From Thermomonas sp. S9 (lineage in GTDB: Bacteria; Pseudomonadota; Gammaproteobacteria; Xanthomonadales; Xanthomonadaceae): a DNA stretch of 64,000 nucleotides. Below the pieces are notes generated by a model. The model made no database searches. It had not been told where the DNA came from and saw only the letters and a list, made by a program, of their open reading frames with translations. Location: contig NZ_JAJDFY010000001.1 of NCBI RefSeq assembly GCF_024704365.1, forward strand, positions 496,001 through 560,000, read 5' to 3'. Position numbers and translations under genes: made by a program. Below, in pieces: positions 30,531-40,723 of this stretch. Within the stretch, counting starts at the first letter, position 1, and each line of letters begins with the position of its first letter.

Positions 30531-32851
30531 ATGGGACGAATCGACATGGCGGCCTGCCTGCTGGCAGGGGGACTGCTGATGGCGGGTGGCGCCGCCGCGC
30601 AGGCGGTGACCGCGGCCGACTATGCGCGCGCGGCCAGCATGCTGGGCGACCGCACCGCGCCGCTGGTGGACCACCTGGTCAGCGGCGGCCAGTGGCTGGA
30701 CGATGGCACCCTGGTGTACCGCGAGCAGACCGACGGCAAGACCCGCGTGCTGCGGTTCGATCCCGCCACCGGCACGTCCGCGCCCGCGTTCGATCCGCAG
30801 GCCCTGGCCGATGCCATCAATCGGCCGCCGGCGGCAAGGGCCGGCCGGTGACCGCGGAGCGGCTGCCGCCGCTGGAGATCAACGCGCGCCGCCGCCGGCG
30901 CGCTGCTGCTGACCAGCACGTTCGGTATCGGCACGTTCCGTTGCGATGCCGCCGGCTGCAAGGCGGTGGCGCGCGCCGCGTCCGGCAGCGAGCCGGGCGC
31001 GCCGTCGCCGGACGGCACCCGCGAGGCCTTCGTGCGCGACTGGAACCTGTGGCTGCGCGACGTCGCCACTGGCAAGGAGACCCAGCTCACCTTCGACGGT
31101 GCGCCCGACTACGGCTACGCCACCGACAACGCCGGCTGGAAGCACACCGACAACGCGATCGTGGTGTGGTCGCCGGACGGCAGGAAGATCGCCACCTTCC
31201 GCCAGGACCAGCGCAAGACCAGCACCATGACCCTGGTCGCCACCAACGTCGGTGCGCCCAGGGTCGAGCAGTGGAAATACCCGTTCGCCGGCGACAAGGA
31301 CGTGACCCTGATCGAGCGCGTGATCATCGATCTTTCCGGTGACGCGCCGCGTTTGGTGCGTTTGCAGATGCCGCCCGACCAGCACCGCTCCACCTGCGCC
31401 GACGACATCGTCTGCGGCAATGGCTGGGAGGACGTGCAGTGGGCGCGCGACGGCAAGACCCTGGCCTTCGTCAGCACCGACCGCGGGCACAAATCCGCGA
31501 CCCTGCGCGTGGCCGACGCCGCCAACGGCAAGGTGCGCGACGTGTACACCGAGACCGTGGCCACCCAGTACCAGAGCGCGCCGGCGCTGGATGCGGTGAA
31601 CTGGCGCTACCTGCCGGAGAGCAACGAGTTCCTGTGGTTCAGCCCAGAAGTCCAACTGGGGCCATCTGTACCTGCATGACCTCACCACTGGCAAGGAGAA
31701 GCGCCAGCTCACCCGCGGCGAGTGGAACGTCACCCGCATCCTGCACCTGATCCGGCCACGCGCACCCTGCTGGTCACCGGCGTCGGCCGCGAGGCCGGGC
31801 GCGATCCGTACTACGTGCACGTGTACGCGGTCGGCATGGACGACGGCAGCGTGCGCCTGCTGACCCCGGAGAACGCCAACCACACCGCGACCGTCTCGGC
31901 CGACGGCAAGTACTTCCTCGACCTGCATTCCACCATCGACAGCGCGCCGGTGGCGGTGGTGCGCGATGCCGCCGGCAAGCAGGTGGCTGAGCTCGCGCGC
32001 GCCGGCCTCGCCCGCCTGAAGGCCGCCGGCTGGGCCGCCACAGGCGTTCACGGTGAAGGCGCGCGACGGCAAGACCGATCTCTACGGCCAGCTGTTCAGG
32101 CCGTCGCACTTCGACCCGAACAAGAAGTACCCGATCATCACCTACATCTACCCGGGCCCGCAGGTCGGCTCGGTGCGCAGCCGCAGCTTCCAGCCCGCGC
32201 ATGGTGACCATCAGGCGCTGGCCGAGCTGGGCTTCGTGGTGATCGCGCTGGACGGCATGTGCAACGCCGCTGCGCAGCAAGGCGTTCCAGGACAGCTGCT
32301 ACGGCAACATGGCCGACAACACCCTGCCCGACCAGGTGGCGGCGCTGCAGCAGCTGGGTGCGCGCTATCCGTGGATCGACACCGCGCGCGCCGGCATCTG
32401 GGGCCATTCCGGCGGCGGAAACGCCACCGCGGCGGCGATGTTCCGCTACCCGGACGTGTACAAGGTAGGCATCGCCGAATCCGGCAACCACGACAACCTG
32501 AGCTACGAAGACGACTGGGGCGAGCGCTACCAGGGCCTGCTGGAAAAGAAACCGGACGGCACCACCAACTACACTGGCCAGGACAACGCCTCGCTGGCGA
32601 AGAACCTCAAAGGCAAGCTGTTCCTGCTGCACGGCATGATGGACGACAACGTGCCGCCGCAGTCCACCCTGCTGGTGGTGGACGCGCTGATCAAGGCCAA
32701 CAAGGACTTCGACCTGCTGCTGCTGCCGCATGCGCGCCACGGCTACGGCGCTGACAGCCACTACGTGATGCGCCGGCGCTGGGACTACTTCGTCAGGAAC
32801 CTGCTGGGCGCCGAGCCACCGAAGGAGTTCGAGCTGAAGCCGCAGTCCTGA
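30531..32851 (+). CDS. Exported S9 prolyl oligopeptidase / dipeptidyl peptidase IV-like, six frame breaks
   Basis: Periplasmic serine peptidase that trims proline-containing peptides. With six single-base corrections (near 30822, 30893, 31646, 31750, 32031, 32268) it becomes a 772-residue protein. A signal peptide (LLAGGLLMAGGAAAQ), a beta-propeller (VVWSPDGRKIATFRQDQRK) and a hydrolase domain follow in order. The catalytic serine lies in GIWGHSGGGNAT, the aspartate in GMMDDNVPPQST and the histidine in HARHGYG. Four corrections remove a base and two add one, giving an exact codon multiple. The break density is the highest in the window, so true decay cannot be excluded. Confidence 0.82.
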
Positions 32852-32910
32852 CTACGGCATCGCCAGCGTCCTGCACGCCGGCGCCCGCGGGCGCCGGTAT
32901 CGCTCCGGGC

Positions 32911-33631
32911 TCAGCGCGCGCCCTGCCCGAACAGCACCTGCTTTTCCTCGTCCGACAGCGGCTGGCCCGCGTTCGGGTTCACCTGCCTGGCCAGCGCGTA
33001 GGCGCGCGCGGTGGCCGGGCGCGCCGCGATCGCCGCCTGCCAGCGGCGCAGGTGCGGGAACGGGGAAAGATCCAGCGGCGCCCGGTCATACGCGTTGATC
33101 CACGGGTAGGCGGCCATGTCGGCGATGCTGTAGCCGGCGCCGGCGATCCACTCGCGCCCGGCCAGGCGCGTCTCCAGCACGCCCAGCAGGCGCAGCGCCT
33201 CATTGCGGTAGCGCGCCTTCGCATAGGGCACGTCCTCCGGCGCGTACACGTGGAAGTGGCCGTACTGTCCGGTCATCGGGCCCAACCCGGCCACCTGCCA
33301 GCACACTTCATTCGTCCACCTCGATCCGCTGCCGGCGCGCGCGGGCGGCATCGGCGCCCGCGGCCACGCCGTCGAAGCGGCCGGTCTTCTCCGCCAGATA
33401 GCGCAGGATCGCGCCGGATTCGAACATGGAAATGGGCGCGCCGCCGTCGCCCGGCGCGTGGTCGATGATCGCCGGCATCTTGTTGTTGGGCGAAATGGCG
33501 AGGAACTCCGGCGCGAACTGCGCGCCCTTGCCGATGTCCACCGGCACGATCCGGTAGTCGAGGCCGGCTTCCTCCAGGAACAGGGTGATCTTGTGGCCGT
33601 TCGGGGTGGGCCAGTAATACAGGTCGATCAT
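32911..33631 (-). CDS. YfcG/YghU-like glutathione S-transferase (disulfide-bond oxidoreductase), one frame break
   Basis: Corrected length is 239 residues. The thioredoxin-fold half starts [21 protein letters not shown] and contains [10 protein letters not shown] and [10 protein letters not shown], as in YfcG. The helical half contains [12 protein letters not shown] and [12 protein letters not shown]. The frame breaks near 33322, at a TGA where the family has a tryptophan (VDEW). YfcG enzymes reduce disulfides with glutathione rather than conjugating it. The gene stands alone, convergent with the peptidase. Confidence 0.88.
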
Positions 33632-33713
33632 GGCGGGCGCTCCGTGGGCGGATGCGCCACTCTATCGCCACCGCCGTTGCGCGGGCGGCAACGCGGCGTT
33701 GCGCGGCGCGCCG

Positions 33714-35159
33714 TCAGTGCCCGCGCTGCGCGGCCAGGAGGTCGAGGTCGATGCCCTGCGCGCGCAGCGCGCGCGGCGCGCAGCGCGTAGAACGCAAGGT
33801 ACGCGAAGCAGGCCACCCCGACCCAGAAGCTGGCGTGCACCCCGACCGCATCCGCCAGTGCGCCCTGCGCCCAGCTCACCAGCCCGCCGCCCATGATCAT
33901 CATGATCAGCAGGCTGCTGCCCTGGTTGGTGTGGCGGCCCAGGCCGGTGATCGCCAGCGCGAAGATGCACGGCCACATCGTGCTGCAGAACAGGCCCACG
34001 CTGATGAAGGCGAAGATGCTGGTCTTGCCGGTGGTGGCCATGCCGAGCAGCAGCGCCGCGATCCCGCACAGCGCGAAGTACAGCAGCATCCGCGCCGGGT
34101 TGCCGCGGCTGAGCAGGGCGGCGGCGATCATCACCACGATCACCCCGGCATAGCCGAAGAACGGCGACACGTCGTGGCGGGCGATCGCATTCACCGCCAG
34201 GTACACGCCGAATGCGAGATACGGCAGCACCCAGGTCAGCACCCGGCGCGCGCCCGCGCCGAGCTCGAACGCGCCGGCCGCGCCGGTCCAGCGGCCGATC
34301 ATCAGGCTGGCCCAGTACAGCGAGACATACGGCGCCAGGCGGTGGGTCTGGATGCCCAGTCCCTCGTGCAGGTAGGCCGGCAGGTTGCTGATGGTGGAGA
34401 CCTCCACGCCGACGTACACGAAGATCGCCAGCATCCCCAGCGCCAGCTGCGGATACGCGAAGGCGGAGCCGCGGTCGGCCAGCTTCGCGGCATCCGCGGC
34501 CTCGTCGCGCGCCACCGCGTCCAGGTCGATGCGGTCGGGCAGCGCCGACAGCCACAGCAGCAGCGCCACCAGCACGAACGCCGCGCCCAGCACCAGGTAC
34601 GGGATCTTGACGCTCTCGATGCTGGCCACGTCGTTGTTCGCGGCCACGCTGCCGAAGATCGCCAGGCTCACCAGCAGCGGCCCCACCGTGGTGCCGAGGT
34701 TGTTGATGCCGCCGGCCAGGGTCAGCCGCTGCGCGCCGGTGGCCGGGTTGCCCATCACGATCGCCAGCGGGTTGGCGGCGATCTGCTGCAGCGCGAAGCC
34801 CAGCCCGACGATGAACAGCCCCGACAGCATCAGCGCGAACGAGCCGCTGTTGGCGGCCGGATAGAACAGCAGGGTGCCCAGCGCCGACAGCAGCAGCCCG
34901 AGGACGATGCCGCGGCGGTAGCCGATACGCTGCAGCAGGTCGCCTCCGCGCATGCGCGAGATCCCGAAATACCCCAGCGCGCCCACCGTGTACGCCGCGT
35001 AGAACGCGACCGACACCAGCTGGCTCTGCGCCTGGCTGAGCGCAAAGGCCTTCTTGAAGACCGGGATCAGGATGTCGTTGCTGGCGGCGACGAAGCCCCA
35101 GAAAAGAACACGGTGATGAGGACGCCGAACTGCGCCCATCGGGTTTGCTGGTGTGCCAT
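33714..35159 (-). CDS. FucP-family sugar MFS transporter, two frame breaks
   Basis: Twelve-helix proton-coupled sugar importer related to FucP, GluP and NagP. Corrected length is 481 residues, starting [17 protein letters not shown] with ATG 35159. Family motifs include [20 protein letters not shown] in helix 1, [18 protein letters not shown] and [15 protein letters not shown]. Frame breaks lie near 35103 (one T missing in a T run) and 33777 (one base extra in a CG run); after the second the tail reads [13 protein letters not shown]. Substrate (fucose, glucose or GlcNAc) is not decidable; no sugar-catabolic genes are adjacent. Confidence 0.88.
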
Positions 35160-35349
35160 CTCGCCCCGCCGGTTGCTGGTGGTTGCCACGAAGGGCACCG
35201 TCCGCGGCGCCATTCCCCGCATGCAGTACAGCAGCCATGCGCCCGGCTTGTACAGGGCCCGTGCGCCATTGCAAACGATTTCCGTAGCGGTTGACGCCGG
35301 CGGCGCCAGCCGCTGCAATGCCGCATCCCCTACCGACCGCCCCAGCTCA

Positions 35350-35982
35350 ATGCACCGCGATCCCCGCGCCCGCCTGTCGCCCCTGCCCGCCCTGATCTTT
35401 TCCTCGCGCTGGCTGCAGTTGCCGCTGTACCTGGGCCTGATCGTCGCCCAGGGCGTGTACGTGGTGCTGTTCCTGAAGGAGCTGTGGCACCTGATCCACG
35501 GTGCGGTGAGCCTGAGCGAGCAGGACATCATGCTGCTGGTGCTGGGCCTGATCGACGTGGTGATGATCTCCAACCTGCTGATGATGGTGATCGTCGGCGG
35601 CTACGAGACCTTCGTCTCGCGCATGCAGCTGGAGCACCACCCCGACCAGCCGGAGTGGCTGAGCCACGTCAACGCCAGCGTGCTCAAGGTGAAGCTGGCG
35701 ATGGCGATCATCGGCATCTCCTCGATCCACCTGCTCAAGACCTTCATCGAGGCCGGCACCCTCGGCGGGCTGCCGCTGTGTGGCAGCGGCGAGGTCGCCG
35801 GGCTGGCCGACGCCATGGCCGCCGCGGCCACCATCGGCAAGACCTGCACCAAGGTCACCGCCACCGGGGTGATGTGGCAGACCATCATCCACTGCGTGTT
35901 CATCCTGTCGGCCATCGGCATCGCCTGGACCGACCGCCTGATGGCGCACGGCGCGGGCAAGCGCGAGCACGCCGGCCGCTGA
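35350..35982 (+). CDS. UPF0114 (YqhA/TIGR00645) membrane protein
   Basis: A 210-residue inner-membrane protein with about four helices. The family core reads [18 protein letters not shown] and [19 protein letters not shown]. It is longer than the E. coli protein (about 164 residues) because of an insert after [10 protein letters not shown] containing two cysteines (LPLCGSGE and GKTCTK). Function is unknown. It is followed after 30 bp by uvrD, which has its own promoter-like hexamer. Intact. Confidence 0.85.
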   Translation: MHRDPRARLSPLPALIFSSRWLQLPLYLGLIVAQGVYVVLFLKELWHLIHGAVSLSEQDIMLLVLGLIDVVMISNLLMMVIVGGYETFVSRMQLEHHPDQPEWLSHVNASVLKVKLAMAIIGISSIHLLKTFIEAGTLGGLPLCGSGEVAGLADAMAAAATIGKTCTKVTATGVMWQTIIHCVFILSAIGIAWTDRLMAHGAGKREHAGR

Positions 35983-35999
35983 GGCGGCGGGCATGCCGG

Positions 36000-36005
36000 T
36001 AAAAT
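36000..36005 (+). promoter_or_regulatory. uvrD -10-like hexamer TAAAAT
   Basis: Ends 7 nt before ATG 36013, leaving no room for a leader or ribosome site. Confidence 0.45.
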
Positions 36006-36012
36006 CCCGGCG

Positions 36013-38201
36013 ATGGATGTCTCCCACCTCCTCGACGGGCTGAACCCGGCCCAGCGCGAGGCCGTCTCCGCTGCGCCCGGGCACTACCTCGTGCTGGCGG
36101 GCGCCGGCTCCGGCAAGACCCGCGTGCTCACCCACCGCATCGCCTGGCTGCACGAGGTGTTCGGCGTGCCGCTGCACGGCATCCTCGCGGTGACCTTCAC
36201 CAACAAGGCCGCCGGCGAGATGCGCGCGCGCATCGCCGCGCAGCTGGGCGGCGAGGTGCGCGGCGCGTGGATCGGCACCTTCCACGGCCTGGCCCACCGC
36301 CTGCTGCGCCTGCACTGGCAGGAGGCGAAGCTGCCGGAAGGCTTCCAGGTGCTGGATGCCGATGACCAGCTGCGCCTGGTCAAGGCGCGTGGCGCAGCAG
36401 CTGGAGCTGGACGAGGGCCGGTTCCCGCCGCGCCAGATCGCATGGTGGATCAACGCGCAGAAGGACGAGGGCCGCCGCCCGCAGCACATCCAGCCGGCGG
36501 CGAACGATCCGTGGAACGACGCCCTGCTGCGTGCCTACGCCGCCTATCAGGAACGCTGCGAGCGCGCCGGGCTGGTGGACTTCGCCGAGCTGCTGCTGCG
36601 TGCGCACGAGCTGCTGCGCGAACACCCGGCGCTGCTGGCGCATTATCGCCACCGCTTTGGCCAGATCCTGGTGGACGAGTTCCAGGACACCAACGCCATC
36701 CAGTACGGCTTCGTGCGCCTGCTGGCCGGCGACAGTGGCCAGGTCTTCGTGGTCGGCGACGATGACCAGGCCATCTACGGCTGGCGCGGCGCGAAGGTGG
36801 AGAACGTGCAGCGCTTCCTGCGGGATTTTCCCGGTGCGCAGACCATCCGGCTGGAGCAGAACTACCGCTCCAGCAGCAACATCCTCAACGCCGCCAACGC
36901 GGTGATCGCGCACAACGAGGACCGCCTCGGCAAGCGCCTGTGGACCGAGGCCGGCGAGGGCGAGCCGATCGATCTGTACGCCGCCTGGAGCGAGATCGAC
37001 GAGGCCGCCTACGTGGTGGAGCGGATCGCGCAGTGGGTGCAGGGCGGCGGCAGCTGGGGCGATGCCGCGATCCTCTACCGCAGCAATGCGCAGTCGCGCG
37101 CGTTCGAAGAAGAACTGCTGAAGCGGCAGATCCCGTACCGTGTCTACGGCGGCATGCGCTTCTTCGAGCGCGCCGAGATCAAGGACGCGCTGGCCTACCT
37201 GCGCCTGCTGGCCAACCGCGACGACGACGCGGCATTCGAGCGCGCGGTGAACACCCCGGCGCGCGGGATCGGCGAGCGCACCCTGGACGAGATCCGCCGC
37301 ACCGCGCGCGCCAACGTCGAATCGCTGTGGCGGGCCGCGCGCCGCCTGTGCGCGCAGGCGGCGCTGGCGGCGCGCGCGCGCAACGCGGTAGCGGGTTTCC
37401 TCCAATTGATCGATGCGCTGGCCGACGAAACCGCAGCGATGCCGCTGGCGGAAAAAGACCGACCACGTGCTGGCGCGCTCCGGATTGCGCGCCCATTACG
37501 AAAACGAATCGCGCGGGCAGCAGGATTCGCGCACCGACAACCTCGACGAACTGGTCTCGGTGGCCTCGCGCTTCGCGCCGGGTGACGAGGAAGACGCCGC
37601 GTCGATGCCGGAGCTGGTCGCCTTCCTCGCCTATGCGGCGCTGGAGGCCGGCGAAGGCCAGGCGCAGGCCGGCGAGGACGGCGTGCAGCTGATGACCCTG
37701 CACAGCGCCAAGGGCCTGGAGTTCCCGCTGGTGTTCCTGGTCGGGCTGGAGGAAGGCCTGTTCCCCAACCTGCGCTCGGCCGAGGAGCCGGGGCGCATGG
37801 CGGAGGAGCGGCGGCTGGCCTACGTCGGCATCACCCGCGCGCGCCAGCAGCTGGTGCTGTGTCATGCCGAGCGCCGGCGCATCCACGGCAGCGACCTGTA
37901 CGGGATGCCGTCGCGCTTCCTGCGCGAGATCCCGAAAGCCCTGCTGCGCGAGATCCGCCCGAAGCCGCAGCCCGCGTCCGGCGCGCGCCCGCTCGCCGCC
38001 GTGCCGCGCCGCGCTGCCGGCCACGCCGTGCTGGAGGAGGCGCCGGTCCGGCTGGGCGCAAGCGTCCGCCATCCCACCTTCGGCACCGGCGTCGTCACCG
38101 ACGTGGAAGGCAGCGGCGCGCACGCGCGGGTGCAGGTGAACTTCGACGGCGTCGGCAGCAAATGGCTGGTGCTGGCTTACGCCCATCTCAGCCCGGCGTG
38201 A
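36013..38201 (+). CDS. uvrD: DNA helicase II UvrD, two frame breaks
   Basis: SF1 3'-5' helicase for nucleotide-excision and mismatch repair. Corrected length is 728 residues. The N-terminus [18 protein letters not shown] is UvrD-type, not Rep. Walker A ([12 protein letters not shown]), VDEFQDTN (motif II), [13 protein letters not shown] (motif III), [15 protein letters not shown] (motif V) and [10 protein letters not shown] (motif VI) are all present, as is the C-terminal Tudor-like tail ([11 protein letters not shown] to [10 protein letters not shown]). Frame breaks lie near 36384 (one G extra) and 37453 (AAAAA should be AAAA). Confidence 0.94.
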
Positions 38202-38241
38202 GCGGCGCAGGCGCAAGACGGGGCCGGCCGCGTGCCGTGGT

Positions 38242-38723
38242 TCACCACGGTTCCATGTCCGGAAGGGGAAAATCGGCGGCATCTGCCGCGGCGATGCAGT
38301 CCAGGCACCAGGAAGTCCAGACGCCGCGATGCGGCCTCTCTGGCGAGTCGATCTCCACTCTCACGACCGCCACGTCGTTCTCGCCGTCCAGATGGCCGCA
38401 GTTGGAGCAGACCAGGCCCTGCTCTGGAAAAAGGAAGTCGCCGGTATTGCCCTGCCATGCATTGGGCTCTGCGCCCGAAGTCGATGCCATGGCCAGAGGC
38501 GATGCTGCCACCGTGGCGGCGGATTGGCGGGGGAGGTGGCAGTCACTGGATCCGGCTGCTCCACCCGCGTGCCGCAGTCATCGCAGCGCAGGGTGGGGCG
38601 GTTGTATGCCGGCAACCTGCGTGCGCATGCGCGCGCGACTGCGCGGACGTGGCCGCAGGCACAGCGGCGCTGCGCGTTGTGGAGATATGCGATGGTGTCG
38701 TGCGTAGGGTATCGGGAATGCAT
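38242..38723 (-). CDS. Zinc-ribbon-like cysteine-rich protein, probable frame break, function unknown
   Basis: I do not recognise a named family. With one base restored near 38535 the two open segments give a 160-residue protein. Four cysteine pairs are visible in order: RRCACGH, LRCDDCGTR, LVCSNCGHLDGE and SWCLDCIAA, which suggests two four-cysteine metal sites. The first ATG (38723) has a good AAGGAG ribosome site. The alternative is two overlapping genes (38361-38723, and a GTG-start frame 38242-38511). It is isolated between uvrD and the cardiolipin synthase gene, in the least GC-rich of the nearby coding stretches. Confidence 0.55.
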
Positions 38724-38863
38724 GGAGCGCTCCTTGCGGGCCGCCCGCGGCAGCAATCGCGGGAGCGATGTGTTGGCTTCTGTTCCTACCGGCCGGTCCG
38801 GTCGAACACCTGCTTTTCCAGCCTACCGAAAAAAGGCTTCGACCCAAAAAAGCGGGGCTACGG

Positions 38864-40267
38864 CTACAGCTGGAACCCCAGCGCGCGCACCATGCCTTCG
38901 CCCACGTCGCGTAGCCAGCCGGGCGCGCGCGCGACGTAGGGTGAGGATTGCGCGCGGCGCGCCGCGAACCAGCCGGCCAGTGCATCGATCCGGGCCGGAT
39001 CGTGCAGCAGCACGTTGAGCTCGTAGTTCAAAAACAGGCTGCGCCCGTCGAGGTTGATCGAGCCGGCGCTGGCGAGCGCGGCGTCGATCACGAAGGCCTT
39101 GGCGTGCAGCATCCGCGACAGCAGGTGGATGCGCACCCCGGCCGCGGACAGCTCGCGCAGGCTGCGCGCGCGTGCGATGTCGGCCAGGCGGTGGTTGGAG
39201 CGCGCCGGCAGCAGCAGCTCCACCTGCACCCCGCGGCGGGCGGCCAGCACCAGCGCCAGCTGTAGCGCGTCGTCGGGAACGAAGTAGGGCGTGGCCAGCA
39301 GCACGCGCGCATCGGCGCGGTGGATCGCGCCCAGCAGCAGGGCATAGGCGGTATCGTCGCGGCGGTCGGGGCCGCTGGGCAGCAGCTGCGCCAGCGTGCC
39401 GTCCTCCGCCTCGTTGGTGTTTTCCGCCGCCGGCGGCGCCGGATCGCCCCCGGCCAGCGCCCAGTCGCGCGCGAACAGGCGCGCCGCGTCGCGCGCGATA
39501 CCGCCGTCCGCGAGCAGGCTGAGGTCGTCCCAGGCCGGCGTTTGCGCATCGCCGAGGAAATATTCGCGGGCCAGGTTGCGGCCGCCGGTCCACAGCCGGG
39601 TGCCGTCCACCACCACCAGCTTGCGGTGGTTGCGCAGATTGCCGCGCCCGAACTGCGGGTGCAGGCGCAGCCGCAGCGGCGAGAACCAGCGCACCTGCGC
39701 GCCGCTGCCGCGCAGCAGGCGCAGGGTGCGGCGATGCCCGGCGAAGGCGCCCAGCCCGTCCAGCAGCACCCGCACCGTCACCCCGCGCGCATGCGCGCGC
39801 GCCAGCGCCGCGGCCAGCTGCACGCCCACCGCATCGGCGCGCAGCAGGAACACCTCGATGTCGATCCGCGTGCGGGCCGTATCCAGCAGGTCCAGCAGCG
39901 CCCGCAGCGCGCGCGCGCCGTCGGGTTCGATCCGCAGCGCGGCGCAGCGCCGCGGCGGCGGCAGGTCCAGCCCGCGGGTGAGCGCGCTGGCCCAGTTGGC
40001 GGTCGCCGCCGCGGGCGTGGCCGGCGGCGGGTCGAGCGGCGCGCGCGCATGCGCCAGCTTGCGGGTGCCCAGCAGCAGGTAGGCGGGCAGCGCCAGATAG
40101 GGGAAGGCGATCAGCGCGATCACCCAGGCCAGGGCCGCCGAGGGCGGCCGGCGCTGGCGCCCGGAATGGGTGAGCGCGACATACAGCAGCAGGCCGACCG
40201 CCACCGCGGCCACGTGCAGCAGGCTGAACGCATGCGCGAGGGACGGGGGCAGCGAGGCCGGCAGCAT
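38864..40267 (-). CDS. Cardiolipin synthase-like phospholipase D family protein
   Basis: A 467-residue membrane protein with two N-terminal helices (AAVAVGLLLYVAL and WVIALIAFPYLALPAYLLLG) and two HKD catalytic motifs: NHRKLVVVDG and LHAKAFVIDAALASAGSINLD. This arrangement is that of ClsA-type cardiolipin synthases, which join two phosphatidylglycerols. The second motif and the tail SLFLNYELNVLLHDP are typical. It lies 19 bp after a DUF2782 lipoprotein gene, possibly in one transcript. Intact. Confidence 0.88.
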   Translation of the reverse strand: MLPASLPPSLAHAFSLLHVAAVAVGLLLYVALTHSGRQRRPPSAALAWVIALIAFPYLALPAYLLLGTRKLAHARAPLDPPPATPAAATANWASALTRGLDLPPPRRCAALRIEPDGARALRALLDLLDTARTRIDIEVFLLRADAVGVQLAAALARAHARGVTVRVLLDGLGAFAGHRRTLRLLRGSGAQVRWFSPLRLRLHPQFGRGNLRNHRKLVVVDGTRLWTGGRNLAREYFLGDAQTPAWDDLSLLADGGIARDAARLFARDWALAGGDPAPPAAENTNEAEDGTLAQLLPSGPDRRDDTAYALLLGAIHRADARVLLATPYFVPDDALQLALVLAARRGVQVELLLPARSNHRLADIARARSLRELSAAGVRIHLLSRMLHAKAFVIDAALASAGSINLDGRSLFLNYELNVLLHDPARIDALAGWFAARRAQSSPYVARAPGWLRDVGEGMVRALGFQL

Positions 40268-40286
40268 GCGCCTGCCCGTCGCGGGC

Positions 40287-40568
40287 TTACCAGCTGAACA
40301 GCTTGTAGTAGGTCATCGGGCCGCCGCGGCTGTCGCGCTCGTCCACCACGCCATCGCCGTTGCGGTCGTAGATGTAGTAGGTCGGCCCGCGCAGCGGCAC
40401 CACCTTGACCATGACCAGGCGGCCGCCGTTGCGGTATTCGGTGATGACATCGCCGTTCGATTCGGTGCGGGTCGCGGGAGTGGCGTTGCGCGCGAGCATG
40501 TCCTCCGGCGGCACCGTGGTGCAGGCGGACAGGGCGAGCAGGAGACCGGCGATCAGGGCGCTGCGCAT
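40287..40568 (-). CDS. DUF2782 family lipoprotein
   Basis: A 93-residue lipoprotein: signal sequence MRSALIAGLLLALSAC with a lipobox cysteine at residue 16. The DUF2782 part reads VITEYRNGGRLVMVKVVP, YYIYDRNGDGVVDE and ends YYKLFSW. The family is common in xanthomonads, often beside polA; function is unknown. The DRNGDG segment could bind calcium, but this is a guess. A GAGGA ribosome site precedes ATG 40568. Intact. Confidence 0.82.
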   Translation of the reverse strand: MRSALIAGLLLALSACTTVPPEDMLARNATPATRTESNGDVITEYRNGGRLVMVKVVPLRGPTYYIYDRNGDGVVDERDSRGGPMTYYKLFSW

Positions 40569-40633
40569 GGCGGAATCCTCGTGGGCGTTGCCCGGCAGTA
40601 TGCGCGATGGCATGCGCGCCTGTCGCGGGCGGG

Positions 40634-40680
40634 CGGCGTCCCGTGCGCCGTTCGAGCGAGGCGCCACGCACGGGACGCCG
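40634..40680. terminator. 14-bp perfect hairpin after acnD
   Basis: CGGCGTCCCGTGCG (40634-40647) pairs with CGCACGGGACGCCG (40667-40680) around a 19-nt loop. It lies between the acnD stop and the DUF2782 lipoprotein start, both leftward genes; no T-tract. Confidence 0.55.
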
Positions 40681-40723
40681 GCCGCGCCGCGGTGGGCGGA
40701 ACACCGCGCCGCAGGCCGGGCCG

